DNA of 64,000 nucleotides, taken from NCBI RefSeq assembly GCF_014639235.1, contig NZ_BMFU01000005.1, positions 23,058-87,057 on the forward strand. The letters are read 5' to 3'. Origin of the DNA: Paenibacillus silvae. Its GTDB lineage: Bacteria; Bacillota; Bacilli; Paenibacillales; Paenibacillaceae. Positions 17,708-27,004 of the stretch are shown here, one piece after another. Position 1 is the first letter of the stretch. Every line of letters starts with the position of its first letter. Made by a program: the position numbers and the translations under genes. The notes beneath the pieces were generated by a model. It was not told where the DNA came from. It saw nothing but the letters and a program-made list of their open reading frames with translations, and did no database searches.

Positions 17708-20047
17708 TTACAGATGAATGCCTGCCTGTTCAACAAGCGCATGCTGCAGCACCTGATCCATATGAGCTACAGGTACAAATTCCACATCTTCCTTGATGCT
17801 GTCCGGAATATCACGCAGATCGCGTTCATTATCCTTAGGCAGTAATATTTTTTTGTATCCCGCACGGTGGGCCGCCAGTGACTTCTCTTTCAGGCCGCCT
17901 ATCGGCAGTACCCGGCCGCGCAGCGTAATTTCTCCTGTCATGGCGATATCCTTCGACACATGCTTGTTGGTCAGAGCCGAGATCAGCGCTGTTGCCATCG
18001 TTATGCCTGCAGATGGACCATCTTTCGGAATCGCACCTTCCGGCACGTGAATGTGAATGTCGTTTTTCTCATGGAAATCAGATGCAATTCCAAGCTGCGC
18101 TGCTTTGGAACGTGTATAGCTGAATGCAGCCTGAGCTGATTCCTTCATGACATCTCCCAGCTTACCTGTGAGTGTCAGCTTGCCCGTTCCAGGTACAACG
18201 GTGACTTCAATAACAAGCGTGTCTCCGCCCACTTCCGTCCACGCCAGTCCTGTTACTGTGCCAATCTGATCCTCCAGCTCTGCCATGCCATAACGAAATT
18301 TACCCGGACCAAGATAGTCTTTAACATCATCCGGCAAGATGACAATCTGTCCTTCGGTGCCCGACACAACATTCTTAGCCGCTTTCCGACATAATGATGC
18401 CATTTGCTGTTCCAGATTCCGCACACCAGATTCACGCGTGTACTCACGAATCACCTTCAGCAGGCTGTCATCCGGCACTTGCAGCTGATCTTCTTCCAGA
18501 CCGTGATCCTTTTTCTGTTTTGGAAGCAGATAGTTTTTGGAAATTTGCAGCTTTTCCAGCTCGGTATACCCCGGAATATTCAGCATTTCCATCCGGTCCA
18601 GCAGTGGACGCGGAATGTTATGCACGGTGTTCGCTGTAGTTATGAACATAACGTTGGATAAGTCAAAAGGTAGCTCTACGAAGTGGTCACTAAACGTATT
18701 GTTCTGCTCCGGGTCGAGCACCTCCAGCAATGCAGCCGAAGGGTCTCCACGGAAATCAGAAGCCATCTTGTCGATCTCATCCAGCAAAAATACAGGATTG
18801 AGTGAGCCTGCCGTTTTCATGCCCTGAATGATGCGGCCTGGCATCGCTCCTACATACGTACGGCGGTGACCACGAATCTCTGCTTCGTCCCGAACGCCGC
18901 CCAGAGAGATACGTACAAACTCCCGGCCCAGCGATCTCGCAATGGAACGGGCAAGGGAGGTTTTACCTACCCCTGGCGGTCCTACCAGACAAAGGATCGG
19001 ACCTTTGAGCTTTTTGACAAGCTTCTGCACAGCCAGATATTCCAGCACACGCTCTTTCGGTTTCTCCAGCCCGTAGTGATCGGCATTAAGCACGTCCTCG
19101 GCCTTCTGGATATCCAGATCGTCCTCGGTCATCTGACTCCAAGGCAAAGCAAGCAGCCAATCCACATAATTGCGGATGACGCCCCCCTCCGCAGAGCTTG
19201 CCGGCATTTTCTCCAGTCGATCAATTTCTTTCTCGACCTTTTCTTTCACCTTGTCCGGCAGGCCAAGACTTTCCATCTGGTTGCGAAGTTCCTCAACTTC
19301 GCCCGCTCGACCTTCTTTTTCACCGAGCTCCTTCTGGATTGCCTTCATCTGCTCACGCAAATAATATTCCTTCTGCGTTTTCTCCATCTGCTTCTTCACA
19401 CGTTGGCTGATCTTGCGTTCAAGCTCCAGCACTTCGCGCTCGTTGTTCAGGATGTCGAGCAGTTTCTCCAGACGCTCCCGCACGTCGATGGTCTCCAGAA
19501 TTTCCTGTTTGTCCTTGATCTTCAAGGACAAATGGCTGGTAATGACATCAGCGAGTCGTCCTGGCTCTTCGATGTCGGATACGGCGGCCAGCGTCTCGGG
19601 AGTTACTTTTTTGGACAGATTAATATAATTCTCGAACTGATTCAGAACGGTACGCATCAGAGCGTCCGTCTCCGGATGACTATTCTCTTCCTCAGGCAGC
19701 TCTTGCGCCAGCACCTCGTAATAGTCCTCGTTGTCCGTATATTCAATAATTTCAGCCCGTTCCAAGCCTTCCACAAGTACTCGAATGGTTCCATTGGGCA
19801 GCTTCAGCATCTGTCTTACCTTGGCTACGGTTCCAATGCGGAAAATATCCTCTCGTGTGGGTTCCTCAATATTTACCTCGGCTTGGGAACATAGGAGAAT
19901 CAAATGTTCTTCTACCATCGCTTTTTCTAAAGCCTTGACCGATTTCTCCCGGCCCACATCGAGATGCAGCACCATACTCGGGTAGACGAGAAGTCCTCTT
20001 AAAGGCAGTAAAGGAAAACGACGACCTTTCACTTTGCTCGGTCCCAT
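17708..20047 (-). CDS. lon: ATP-dependent protease LonA
   Basis: LonA is the cytoplasmic AAA+ serine protease of heat-damaged and regulatory proteins. The N-terminal substrate domain (FPLLPLRGLLVYP onward) is followed by a coiled coil (about 190-290), Walker A in LVGPPGVGKTSLARS, Walker B VFLLDEIDK, and the Ser-Lys dyad protease domain (Ser in DGPSAGITMATA, Lys in PIGGLKEKSLAAHRAG). I start at ATG 20047 (779 aa), eight bases after GGAGGTG. An ATG 14 codons upstream has no ribosome site. B. subtilis LonA is of similar length. It follows lonB directly. Confidence 0.96.
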   Translation of the reverse strand: MGPSKVKGRRFPLLPLRGLLVYPSMVLHLDVGREKSVKALEKAMVEEHLILLCSQAEVNIEEPTREDIFRIGTVAKVRQMLKLPNGTIRVLVEGLERAEIIEYTDNEDYYEVLAQELPEEENSHPETDALMRTVLNQFENYINLSKKVTPETLAAVSDIEEPGRLADVITSHLSLKIKDKQEILETIDVRERLEKLLDILNNEREVLELERKISQRVKKQMEKTQKEYYLREQMKAIQKELGEKEGRAGEVEELRNQMESLGLPDKVKEKVEKEIDRLEKMPASSAEGGVIRNYVDWLLALPWSQMTEDDLDIQKAEDVLNADHYGLEKPKERVLEYLAVQKLVKKLKGPILCLVGPPGVGKTSLARSIARSLGREFVRISLGGVRDEAEIRGHRRTYVGAMPGRIIQGMKTAGSLNPVFLLDEIDKMASDFRGDPSAALLEVLDPEQNNTFSDHFVELPFDLSNVMFITTANTVHNIPRPLLDRMEMLNIPGYTELEKLQISKNYLLPKQKKDHGLEEDQLQVPDDSLLKVIREYTRESGVRNLEQQMASLCRKAAKNVVSGTEGQIVILPDDVKDYLGPGKFRYGMAELEDQIGTVTGLAWTEVGGDTLVIEVTVVPGTGKLTLTGKLGDVMKESAQAAFSYTRSKAAQLGIASDFHEKNDIHIHVPEGAIPKDGPSAGITMATALISALTNKHVSKDIAMTGEITLRGRVLPIGGLKEKSLAAHRAGYKKILLPKDNERDLRDIPDSIKEDVEFVPVAHMDQVLQHALVEQAGIHL

Positions 20048-20133
20048 CGCTTTCGCACCTCCAATGGCTCTCAGGTTGTAGTCATCCATTATTCTATCAA
20101 ATGTTCACATAAAAAACCAATGAAGGGAAGCGC

Positions 20134-21891
20134 TTAGCAGCTTCCCGAATCTGTAACACGCCCAGGCCGAGGTAACTCTGCCCGTAAATAAGAAGCGGAT
20201 GCCGGAGGGAAAATGTCCGTTTTCGGTGCCGCCGTCTCCTCTGCCACCACCTGCTGCTCCACTTGCTGCGCTCCCGGCTCCGCGCCAAACACTTCACGAA
20301 ATACATCCTGAACCGTATCTACCGGGATTACCCGCAAGCCATCCAGATTTTCAAAAATGGACTGCCAGTTCTCCGCCGGTATAATGACCGTCTTCGCCCC
20401 AGCCTGAAAAGCCGCCTCCACCTTCGCCAGCACGCCGCCTATCGGCTTCACACGCCCATGGATACTGATCTCACCCGTCATTGCAATCTCATGATCTACA
20501 GGGCGACCTTGAATGGCTGAAGTGATCGCTGTCGCCATCGCAATGCCTGCTGACGGGCCATCAATCGGCGTACCACCCGGGAAATTCACATGCAAATCGT
20601 AATCGCTTGTGCGAATTCCCATCGCTTTCAGAACGGTTAACACATTCTCAACCGAGCCTTTGGCCATACTTTTCCGCCGGAGTGTACGAGAACCGCCTCC
20701 GATCTCTTCCTCATCCACAACTCCCGTAATATTGATACGTCCTTGCTCGTTGGGTGCAGGAACAGCGGATACCTCAATCTCCAGAATCGTGCCCATATTG
20801 GGCCCATACACTGCAAGACCGTTAACAAAACCGACCTGCGGCTGTGACGGAACTTTGCGATCCGGCCTTGGCTGAATCTGACTGCTGCCTGCAACCCACT
20901 CTACATCAGAAGCCTGAAGTGTCTCGCGCTTCTCCGTAAGTGCAAGGCCCGCGGCCAGCTGTATGATGTTGACCGCCTCGCGACCGTTGGTCGCATAACG
21001 TTTGACCACATCAACTGCTTCCGGACAAGGACTGAATCCGATTTTCTGGACAGCGTCCTCTGCAATTCTGCCAATCTCCTCCGGCAGCAGTGGGCGGAAA
21101 TAGACCTCCATGCACCGCGAACGCAGGGCAGGCGGGAGCTCGTGCGGGGAACGGGTCGTTGCACCGACAAGGCGAAAATCCGCAGGCAGACCATTTTGAA
21201 AAATATCGTGGATATAAGCAGGAGTATGCGTATCCTCCGAGTTATAGTACGCACTTTCCAAAAAGACCTTGCGATCCTCCAGCACTTTGAGTAGCTTATT
21301 CATCTGAATGGAATGTAATTCTCCAATTTCATCAATAAAAAGCATGCCGCCATGTGCTTTGGTCACTGCCCCCGGCTTCGGTTGAGGAATACCGGCAACC
21401 CCCATCGCTCCTGCGCCCTGATAGATCGGATCATGAACGGAACCAATCAAGGGATCAGCGATTCCGCGCTCATCGAAACGTGCTGTTGTTGCATCCAGTT
21501 CCGTGAATTTTGCATCTGCCTTGAAGGGAGATGACGGATTTTTCTTTGCTTCCTCCAGCACAACTCTGGCTGCGGCAGTTTTGCCGACTCCCGGCGGTCC
21601 ATAAATAATAACGTGCTGCGGATTGGCACTGCATAGAGCTGCCTTGAGCGCACGCAAGCCGTCTTTTTGCCCAACGATATCGTTAATGGTTGCCGGGCGT
21701 GTCTTCTCCGAGAGCGGCTTGGTGAGCGAGATGGAACGCAGCTTGCGCAGCTTCTCAAGCTCCTTGCGGGATTCACGCTCAACGGCCGTACGGTTTGTTT
21801 TCTGGCCGCGAAGCAAATTCCAGAAGTATAGCCCGATTACCACTCCAAAAAATAACTGTATCAACATGAATACCATGCCAAGCTCACCCAT
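20134..21891 (-). CDS. lonB: ATP-dependent protease LonB (sporulation type)
   Basis: LonB is a membrane-anchored Lon without the N-terminal substrate domain. In B. subtilis it is made in the forespore. Residues about 5-28 form a transmembrane helix (MVFMLIQLFFGVVIGLYFW). Walker A is IIYGPPGVGKTAAARV, Walker B MLFIDEIGEL. The protease dyad is Ser in IDGPSAGIAMATA and Lys in GRVKPIGGVLAKVEAA. Length is 585 aa. The ATG has AGGAGG upstream. A sequence resembling a SigF/SigG promoter lies about 60 bp upstream. The lonB-lonA order is as in Bacillus. Confidence 0.95.
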   Translation of the reverse strand: MGELGMVFMLIQLFFGVVIGLYFWNLLRGQKTNRTAVERESRKELEKLRKLRSISLTKPLSEKTRPATINDIVGQKDGLRALKAALCSANPQHVIIYGPPGVGKTAAARVVLEEAKKNPSSPFKADAKFTELDATTARFDERGIADPLIGSVHDPIYQGAGAMGVAGIPQPKPGAVTKAHGGMLFIDEIGELHSIQMNKLLKVLEDRKVFLESAYYNSEDTHTPAYIHDIFQNGLPADFRLVGATTRSPHELPPALRSRCMEVYFRPLLPEEIGRIAEDAVQKIGFSPCPEAVDVVKRYATNGREAVNIIQLAAGLALTEKRETLQASDVEWVAGSSQIQPRPDRKVPSQPQVGFVNGLAVYGPNMGTILEIEVSAVPAPNEQGRINITGVVDEEEIGGGSRTLRRKSMAKGSVENVLTVLKAMGIRTSDYDLHVNFPGGTPIDGPSAGIAMATAITSAIQGRPVDHEIAMTGEISIHGRVKPIGGVLAKVEAAFQAGAKTVIIPAENWQSIFENLDGLRVIPVDTVQDVFREVFGAEPGAQQVEQQVVAEETAAPKTDIFPPASASYLRAELPRPGRVTDSGSC

Positions 21892-21948
21892 ATTTCAACA
21901 TCCTCCTGTTCTGTACTTCTTCTCATCTGTGATCATGCTAATACTTGG

Positions 21949-21977
21949 TAGTATAGCCTTTTCACCGAGACGTAAAC
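21949..21977 (-). promoter_or_regulatory. Candidate SigF/SigG-type promoter of lonB
   Basis: On the minus strand GTTTA (21973-21977) and GGCTATACTA (21949-21958) are 14 bp apart. The second matches the forespore -10 pattern GGnnAnAnTA at nearly every fixed position. The spacing is one or two bases short, so this is a candidate supported by the known forespore control of lonB. Confidence 0.4.
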
Positions 21978-22016
21978 GGGAGAAGCTGAATTTGTACTGA
22001 GAATTTATTCGAAGGA

Positions 22017-22048
22017 TATGTAAAAAGCCCGCCAGGAATGGCGAGCCT
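22017..22048 (-). terminator. Intrinsic terminator after ispG
   Basis: GGCTCGCC and GGCGGGC form a stem with an ATTCCT loop around 22027-22048, followed on the minus strand by TTTTTAC. Confidence 0.85.
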
Positions 22049-22068
22049 TCAATAAATGTTAACGAAAA

Positions 22069-23166
22069 TTAGTGCGAGCGTCCAGGGATAACCCCTGTCT
22101 CTTCATACGCTTCAACGATTTTGTCGATTTCTTTTTTCAGTTCCTCTACCATAATCTCTTCCGGCACTTTACGAATCATTTTACCATGGCGGAACAAGAG
22201 ACCTTCTCCGCGGGCTCCTGCAATACCGATATCCGCTTCTTTGGCCTCACCCGGACCATTTACTGCACAGCCTAGCACGGACACTTTGATCGGCACCTTC
22301 AGCTTGGAAATATACTCTTCCACCTCATTAGCAATGGAGAACAGATCAATATCCAAACGCCCGCAGGTCGGACAAGAAATCAGTGTAGCCGCATTGGAAA
22401 TCAACCCAAACGTTTTGAGCAGATCGCGCGCAACTTTAATCTCTTCAACTGGATCGGCACTTAGCGAGATACGCATCGTTGAACCGATACCCATAGAGAG
22501 CAAAGCCCCCATACCCGCAGAACTTTTGATCGTACCCGAGAATAATGTGCCTGCCTCGGTAATTCCGAGGTGCAGTGGATACGGAATGATCTGTGCCGCC
22601 TTCGAATATGCTTCTATTGCCATCGGCACATCTGATGCCTTGAGAGATACGATAATATCATGGAAATCAAGCTCTTCGAGAATACCGATGTGATACAAAG
22701 CACTTTCAACCATGGCATCCGCTGTAGGATAACCGTATTTTTCGAGTAAATGGTTCTCCAGTGAACCTGCATTTACCCCGATTCGAATCGGTATTCCTTT
22801 ATCTTTGCAAGCCTTCACAACCTCTTCAACCTTGGCACGTTTACCGATGTTGCCCGGATTAATCCGTACTTTATCAATGCCGTTCTCGATGGCTAACAGA
22901 GCGAGCTTATAGTTAAAATGAATATCAGCAACCAGCGGAATGTGAATCCGCTTTTTGATTTCTTTAATCGCCGCCGCAGCTTCTTCGTTATTAACGGTTA
23001 CACGCACCACCTGGCATCCCGCTTCCTCCAAGCGCAAAATCTCTGCGACTGTGGCTTCCACATCTGCTGTTTTGGTCGTACACATACTCTGGATAATAAC
23101 CTCGTTGCTGCCGCCAATCGTCAAGTTCCCTACTTTCACGGGACGGGTATCCTGTCTTAAATACAT
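22069..23166 (-). CDS. ispG: 4-hydroxy-3-methylbut-2-en-1-yl diphosphate synthase (IspG/GcpE)
   Basis: IspG reduces methylerythritol cyclodiphosphate to HMBPP in the MEP isoprenoid route, using a [4Fe-4S] cluster. The N-terminal TIM-barrel signature VGNLTIGGSNEVIIQSMC and the C-terminal cluster cysteines in SCPTCGRLDID and VLGCAVNGPGEA are clear. I start at ATG 23166 (365 aa), 11 bases after GGGGAG; a TTG nine codons earlier gives a 374-aa frame. It follows clpX after 120 bp without an obvious terminator, so it may share the clpPX transcript. That pairing is unusual, and I infer no functional link. Confidence 0.95.
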   Translation of the reverse strand: MYLRQDTRPVKVGNLTIGGSNEVIIQSMCTTKTADVEATVAEILRLEEAGCQVVRVTVNNEEAAAAIKEIKKRIHIPLVADIHFNYKLALLAIENGIDKVRINPGNIGKRAKVEEVVKACKDKGIPIRIGVNAGSLENHLLEKYGYPTADAMVESALYHIGILEELDFHDIIVSLKASDVPMAIEAYSKAAQIIPYPLHLGITEAGTLFSGTIKSSAGMGALLSMGIGSTMRISLSADPVEEIKVARDLLKTFGLISNAATLISCPTCGRLDIDLFSIANEVEEYISKLKVPIKVSVLGCAVNGPGEAKEADIGIAGARGEGLLFRHGKMIRKVPEEIMVEELKKEIDKIVEAYEETGVIPGRSH

Positions 23167-23286
23167 GAGTGATTTCTCTCCCCACAACGTCAAAGCTCCA
23201 CTCTGACAAAAGACTGAATAAACGCCTTCTGCCCAAGTGGAGAACTGACAAGTCTATATTTCAGAGCTAAGCCGAAGAAGTGCAGC

Positions 23287-24540
23287 TTAGGCACTTTCCT
23301 CCTGCTTATCGTCCTTCGATTGGCCAAGTTCAGGCACAACTTTCTTCTCAACAACTTCTTCAGTGATGACACAACTGGTCACATCTTCACGTGAAGGCAC
23401 TTCATACATGATATCCAGCATGATGCCTTCGATGATTGCACGCAAACCACGTGCACCCGTGTTACGCTTGATCGCTTCTTTGGCGATTGCCAGCAACGCA
23501 CCCGGTTCAAACACCAGGTTTACATTGTCCAGCTCAAGCAGTTTTTGATATTGCTTCGTCAAGGCATTTTTCGGTTCGGACAAAATCCGCACCAACGTAT
23601 CCTCATCCAGTGGCTCCAAAGTAGAGATGACTGGCAGACGACCTACAAATTCAGGGATCAGACCGAATTTCAGCAAGTCTTCCGGCAATACCAAGCCCAG
23701 GTATTCGCCCGGTTTCAAATCTTTTTGCTCCGTAGCGGCATTAAAGCCAATGACTTTTTTACCGATCCGGCGTTTGATCATCTGCTCGAGGCCGTCAAAA
23801 GCACCGCCGCAGATAAACAGAATGTTTGTTGTATCAATCTGAATGAATTCCTGATGCGGGTGCTTACGGCCGCCCTGTGGCGGTACAGAAGCAACAGTGC
23901 CTTCAAGAATTTTCAGCAATGCTTGCTGTACACCTTCACCGGATACGTCACGCGTAATGGACGGATTCTCCGATTTACGTGCCACTTTATCAATCTCATC
24001 AATATAGATAATGCCACGCTCTGCTTTTTCCACATCATAGTCAGCCGCCTGGATCAACTTGAGCAGAATGTTCTCAACATCCTCACCCACGTATCCCGCT
24101 TCTGTCAATGAAGTTGCGTCCGCAATAGCAAAAGGAACGTTCAGAATTTTTGCCATCGTTTGTGCAAGCAACGTTTTACCAGAACCCGTAGGCCCTAACA
24201 GCAAAATGTTACTTTTGGACAGCTCGACATCCTCAATTTTACTTTGTGTATTAATCCGCTTGTAGTGGTTGTACACTGCAACAGACAATGATTTTTTCGC
24301 TTGTTCCTGACCAATAACATATTGATCCAGAATATCACGAATTTCTTTTGGTTTCGGAATATCTTTCAGGTCCAGTTCTTCATCATGACCAAGCTCTTCC
24401 TCTACAATCTCGGTGCAAAGTTCAATACATTCATCACAGATGTACACGCCTGGTCCTGCAACCAGCTTACGTACCTGTTCTTGAGATTTACCGCAAAAAG
24501 AGCATTTCAGCTGCCCTTTCTCGTCGTTAAATTTAAACAT
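23287..24540 (-). CDS. clpX: ATP-dependent Clp protease ATP-binding subunit ClpX
   Basis: ClpX unfolds tagged proteins and feeds them into ClpP. The N-terminal zinc-binding domain has CSFCGKSQ and CDECIELC (residues about 10-40). The AAA+ core has Walker A LLGPTGSGKTLLAQT and Walker B IIYIDEIDKVARK. The ClpP-docking IGF-type loop is seen in KKVIGFNA. Length 417 aa is typical. The ATG has AGGGGTGG upstream. It starts 12 bases after clpP and is its operon partner here; in B. subtilis the two genes are separate. Confidence 0.97.
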   Translation of the reverse strand: MFKFNDEKGQLKCSFCGKSQEQVRKLVAGPGVYICDECIELCTEIVEEELGHDEELDLKDIPKPKEIRDILDQYVIGQEQAKKSLSVAVYNHYKRINTQSKIEDVELSKSNILLLGPTGSGKTLLAQTMAKILNVPFAIADATSLTEAGYVGEDVENILLKLIQAADYDVEKAERGIIYIDEIDKVARKSENPSITRDVSGEGVQQALLKILEGTVASVPPQGGRKHPHQEFIQIDTTNILFICGGAFDGLEQMIKRRIGKKVIGFNAATEQKDLKPGEYLGLVLPEDLLKFGLIPEFVGRLPVISTLEPLDEDTLVRILSEPKNALTKQYQKLLELDNVNLVFEPGALLAIAKEAIKRNTGARGLRAIIEGIMLDIMYEVPSREDVTSCVITEEVVEKKVVPELGQSKDDKQEESA

Positions 24541-24552
24541 GAAACCACCCCT

Positions 24553-25143
24553 TTAGGAATTGATCGGTCTGCTGAGCACCTGGTCAATAATGCCGTACGT
24601 TTTCGCTTCTTCAGCGCTCATGAAAAAGTCACGGTCTGTGTCCCGCTCAATTTTATCAAGGGGCTGACCTGTACGATCAACATATATTTGATTCAGTTTC
24701 TGACGAGTTTTAATGATCCATTCTGCGTGAATTTTAATATCCGCAGCCTGTCCCTGTACGCCGCCAAGTGGCTGGTGAATCATGACTTCACTGTTCGTAA
24801 GCGCGTATCTTTTGCCAGGAGCACCTGCGGTCAGCAATAAAGAACCCATGCTTGCTGCCATACCTACGCAAATGGTCGATACATCAGGCTTGATAAATTG
24901 CATCGTATCGTATATACCCATCCCTGCAGTAACAGAACCACCAGGTGAATTAATGTACAAGCTGATATCCTTCTCCGGATCATCGGCTGCCAAAAACAAA
25001 AGCTGAGCTATGACAAGATTGGCTACATCGTCATCAATCGCACTGGTTAGAAAAATAATGCGATCCTTCAGCAAACGTGAATATATATCGTAAGAACGCT
25101 CGCCTCGATTGGTTTGTTCAACAACCATTGGCACCAGACTCAT
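24553..25143 (-). CDS. clpP: ATP-dependent Clp protease proteolytic subunit
   Basis: ClpP is the tetradecameric serine protease of ClpXP/ClpCP. The catalytic triad is Ser98 in GMAASMGSLLL, His123 in EVMIHQPLGG and Asp172 in ERDTDRDFFMS. Length 196 aa is typical. The ATG follows AAAAGAGGTTGG. It has its own promoter and is co-transcribed with clpX. I see no clear CtsR operator in front of it. Confidence 0.97.
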   Translation of the reverse strand: MSLVPMVVEQTNRGERSYDIYSRLLKDRIIFLTSAIDDDVANLVIAQLLFLAADDPEKDISLYINSPGGSVTAGMGIYDTMQFIKPDVSTICVGMAASMGSLLLTAGAPGKRYALTNSEVMIHQPLGGVQGQAADIKIHAEWIIKTRQKLNQIYVDRTGQPLDKIERDTDRDFFMSAEEAKTYGIIDQVLSRPINS

Positions 25144-25456
25144 GAGACCAACCTCTTTTCTACATGTAATTAGACATAGGCTGACTGTAAAGCAAACCCA
25201 AAATCATTTTAACATGTTCCTGTGACAATGTCATTTTTCAGGAATCATGTCATCTTCCGGTTGTTTACGATTTAGCCTGATCATATTTAACCATGTTTTC
25301 TATGTATGTGCAAATTACAACCATCCTATGCCGCCTTGCCTTTTTTTATTTCACCTGAAGTGCAAAAGAATGAAATTTATGGGGAACGGGCACAGTGCAA
25401 CAAAAGTTAATAACATCCAAATCATCACTCATATTGCTATAAAATGGATGTTCTAA
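25144..25456 (-). promoter_or_regulatory. clpP upstream region with SigA-type promoter
   Basis: ATGACA (25229-25234) and TAAAAT (25206-25211) on the minus strand are 17 bp apart, about 65 bp before clpP. The rest of the gap to the tig terminator is AT-rich and shows no gene, and no CtsR box that I can recognise. Confidence 0.6.
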
Positions 25457-25496
25457 TTTAAAAATAAGGCACGTAATGAACTCACGTGCCTTATCA
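25457..25496 (-). terminator. Intrinsic terminator after tig
   Basis: GATAAGGCACGT and ACGTGCCTTATT form a long stem at about 25465-25496, followed on the minus strand by TTTTAAATT. Confidence 0.88.
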
Positions 25497-25528
25497 TTTA
25501 TAAAGCCGTCATACTCAGACAGCTTGTC

Positions 25529-26869
25529 TTATTTTTCGCCAGCTTCTGCAGCCGCTTCTTCGGCTGGAGCTTCAACCGGCTCAACAACTTTGCTGTTCTC
25601 TACAAGAACGTCGATTGTTTTGCGCAGTTTAACTTCATCACGAAGGCTCTCCAGGGAACCGTTGCCTTCGAGGATGCCACGAATCTCTTCAGCAGGACGC
25701 TTGTAGGATTCAGCCATTTTCTCGAGCTCTTGGTTCACTTCTTCGTCAGATACTTCGATGTTTTCCGCTTTGCCTACTGCTTCAAGCACCAGGTTATTGC
25801 GTACACGCTTCGCAGCATCATCTTGCATTTGTGCTCTCAGATCAGCTTGAGTCTGACCGGAGAAGCTCAGGAACATTTCAAGGTTCATACCTTGGTTGCG
25901 AAGACGGTTGTCGAAATCACGCATCATGTTCTGTACTTCGCTCTCAACCATCGCAGAAGGGATATCCACTTCAGCATTCTCAGCTACTTTTTCTACAACT
26001 GCATTTTCCTGTGCAGCTTTGAATTCGTCAGCTTTACGGGATTCCAGTTGTGTTTTGAGGTCAGCTTTGTACTCTTCAAGAGTATCAAATTCACTAACGT
26101 CTTTAGCAAACTCATCATCCAGCTCTGGAAGCTGTTTGCGTTTGATTTCGTGAACTTTCACTTTGAATACCGCTTGTTTGCCAGCCAGTTCAGCTGCATG
26201 GTAGCTCTCCGGGAAAGTTACTTCCACGTCTTTGAAGTCGCCAGTGGACAGACCCACGACTTGCTCTTCAAAGCCAGGAATGAATGTGTTGGAACCCAGT
26301 TCCAGGGAGTAACGCTCTGCTTTACCACCTTCGAAAGGTACGCCATCAACAGAACCGTCGAAGTCGATTACAGCAACATCGCCGTTCGCTGCAGCGCCTT
26401 CGTCAACTACAACCAGTTCAGCATGACGCTGTTGCAGACGCTCCAGCTCTTCTGCTACTTCTGCATCCGTTACTTCAGATTTAGCTACAGCAACTTCGAT
26501 TCCTTTGTAGTCACCCAGAGTAACTTCAGGTTTCACTGTTACTTTAGCTTTAAATTTGAAAGATTGTCCTTTAGCAAATTGCTCGATGTCAACATCAGGA
26601 CGATCTACCGGGAAGATATCCGTTTGGTCAATCGCTTCTGTGTAAGCTTCAGGAAGCAAAATGTCGATTGCGTCTTGATAAAGGCTCTCTACCCCGAAAC
26701 GAGCTTCGAAGATGGAACGTGGCACTTTACCTTTACGGAATCCAGGCACGTTTGCTTGTTTAACTACTTTATTAAAAGCTTTGTCAAGTGCTGCAGTTAC
26801 ACGATCTGCACTGACTTCAACCTCAAGAACCCCAAGGTTCTTCTCTATCTTTTCCCAAGTTGCTTTCAT
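25529..26869 (-). CDS. tig: Trigger factor
   Basis: Trigger factor is the ribosome-bound chaperone and FKBP-type prolyl isomerase. The ribosome-docking motif is PGFRKGKVPRSIFEARFG (about residues 40-57). The FKBP domain spans about 155-245 (DGSVDGVPFEGGKAE onward), and the helical chaperone domain follows. The C-terminus ends in an Ala/Glu-rich tail (EPVEAPAEEAAAEAGEK). Length is 446 aa. The ATG has GGAGGGG upstream and a strong promoter 70 bp away. It is the neighbour of clpP-clpX, as in many bacteria. Confidence 0.97.
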   Translation of the reverse strand: MKATWEKIEKNLGVLEVEVSADRVTAALDKAFNKVVKQANVPGFRKGKVPRSIFEARFGVESLYQDAIDILLPEAYTEAIDQTDIFPVDRPDVDIEQFAKGQSFKFKAKVTVKPEVTLGDYKGIEVAVAKSEVTDAEVAEELERLQQRHAELVVVDEGAAANGDVAVIDFDGSVDGVPFEGGKAERYSLELGSNTFIPGFEEQVVGLSTGDFKDVEVTFPESYHAAELAGKQAVFKVKVHEIKRKQLPELDDEFAKDVSEFDTLEEYKADLKTQLESRKADEFKAAQENAVVEKVAENAEVDIPSAMVESEVQNMMRDFDNRLRNQGMNLEMFLSFSGQTQADLRAQMQDDAAKRVRNNLVLEAVGKAENIEVSDEEVNQELEKMAESYKRPAEEIRGILEGNGSLESLRDEVKLRKTIDVLVENSKVVEPVEAPAEEAAAEAGEK

Positions 26870-26933
26870 TGTATACTTTCCCCTCCAAAATTCACATGTT
26901 CACGTAGGCGATCACGCACAAAATAACCATTTT

Positions 26934-26962
26934 AGTATAAACAAGTTTGCATTCTTTTTCAA
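26934..26962 (-). promoter_or_regulatory. SigA-type promoter of tig
   Basis: TTGAAA (26957-26962) and TATACT (26934-26939) on the minus strand are exactly 17 bp apart, about 65 bp before the tig start. Confidence 0.75.
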
Positions 26963-27004
26963 GGGGAATCCCTTGATACGGTTTAAGGTAAACGTTTCCG
27001 TCCT

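Noticed and set aside
25730..26926. 398-aa plus-strand ORF opposite tig
   Set aside because: Cys/Phe-rich shadow of the trigger factor codon pattern; no start context.
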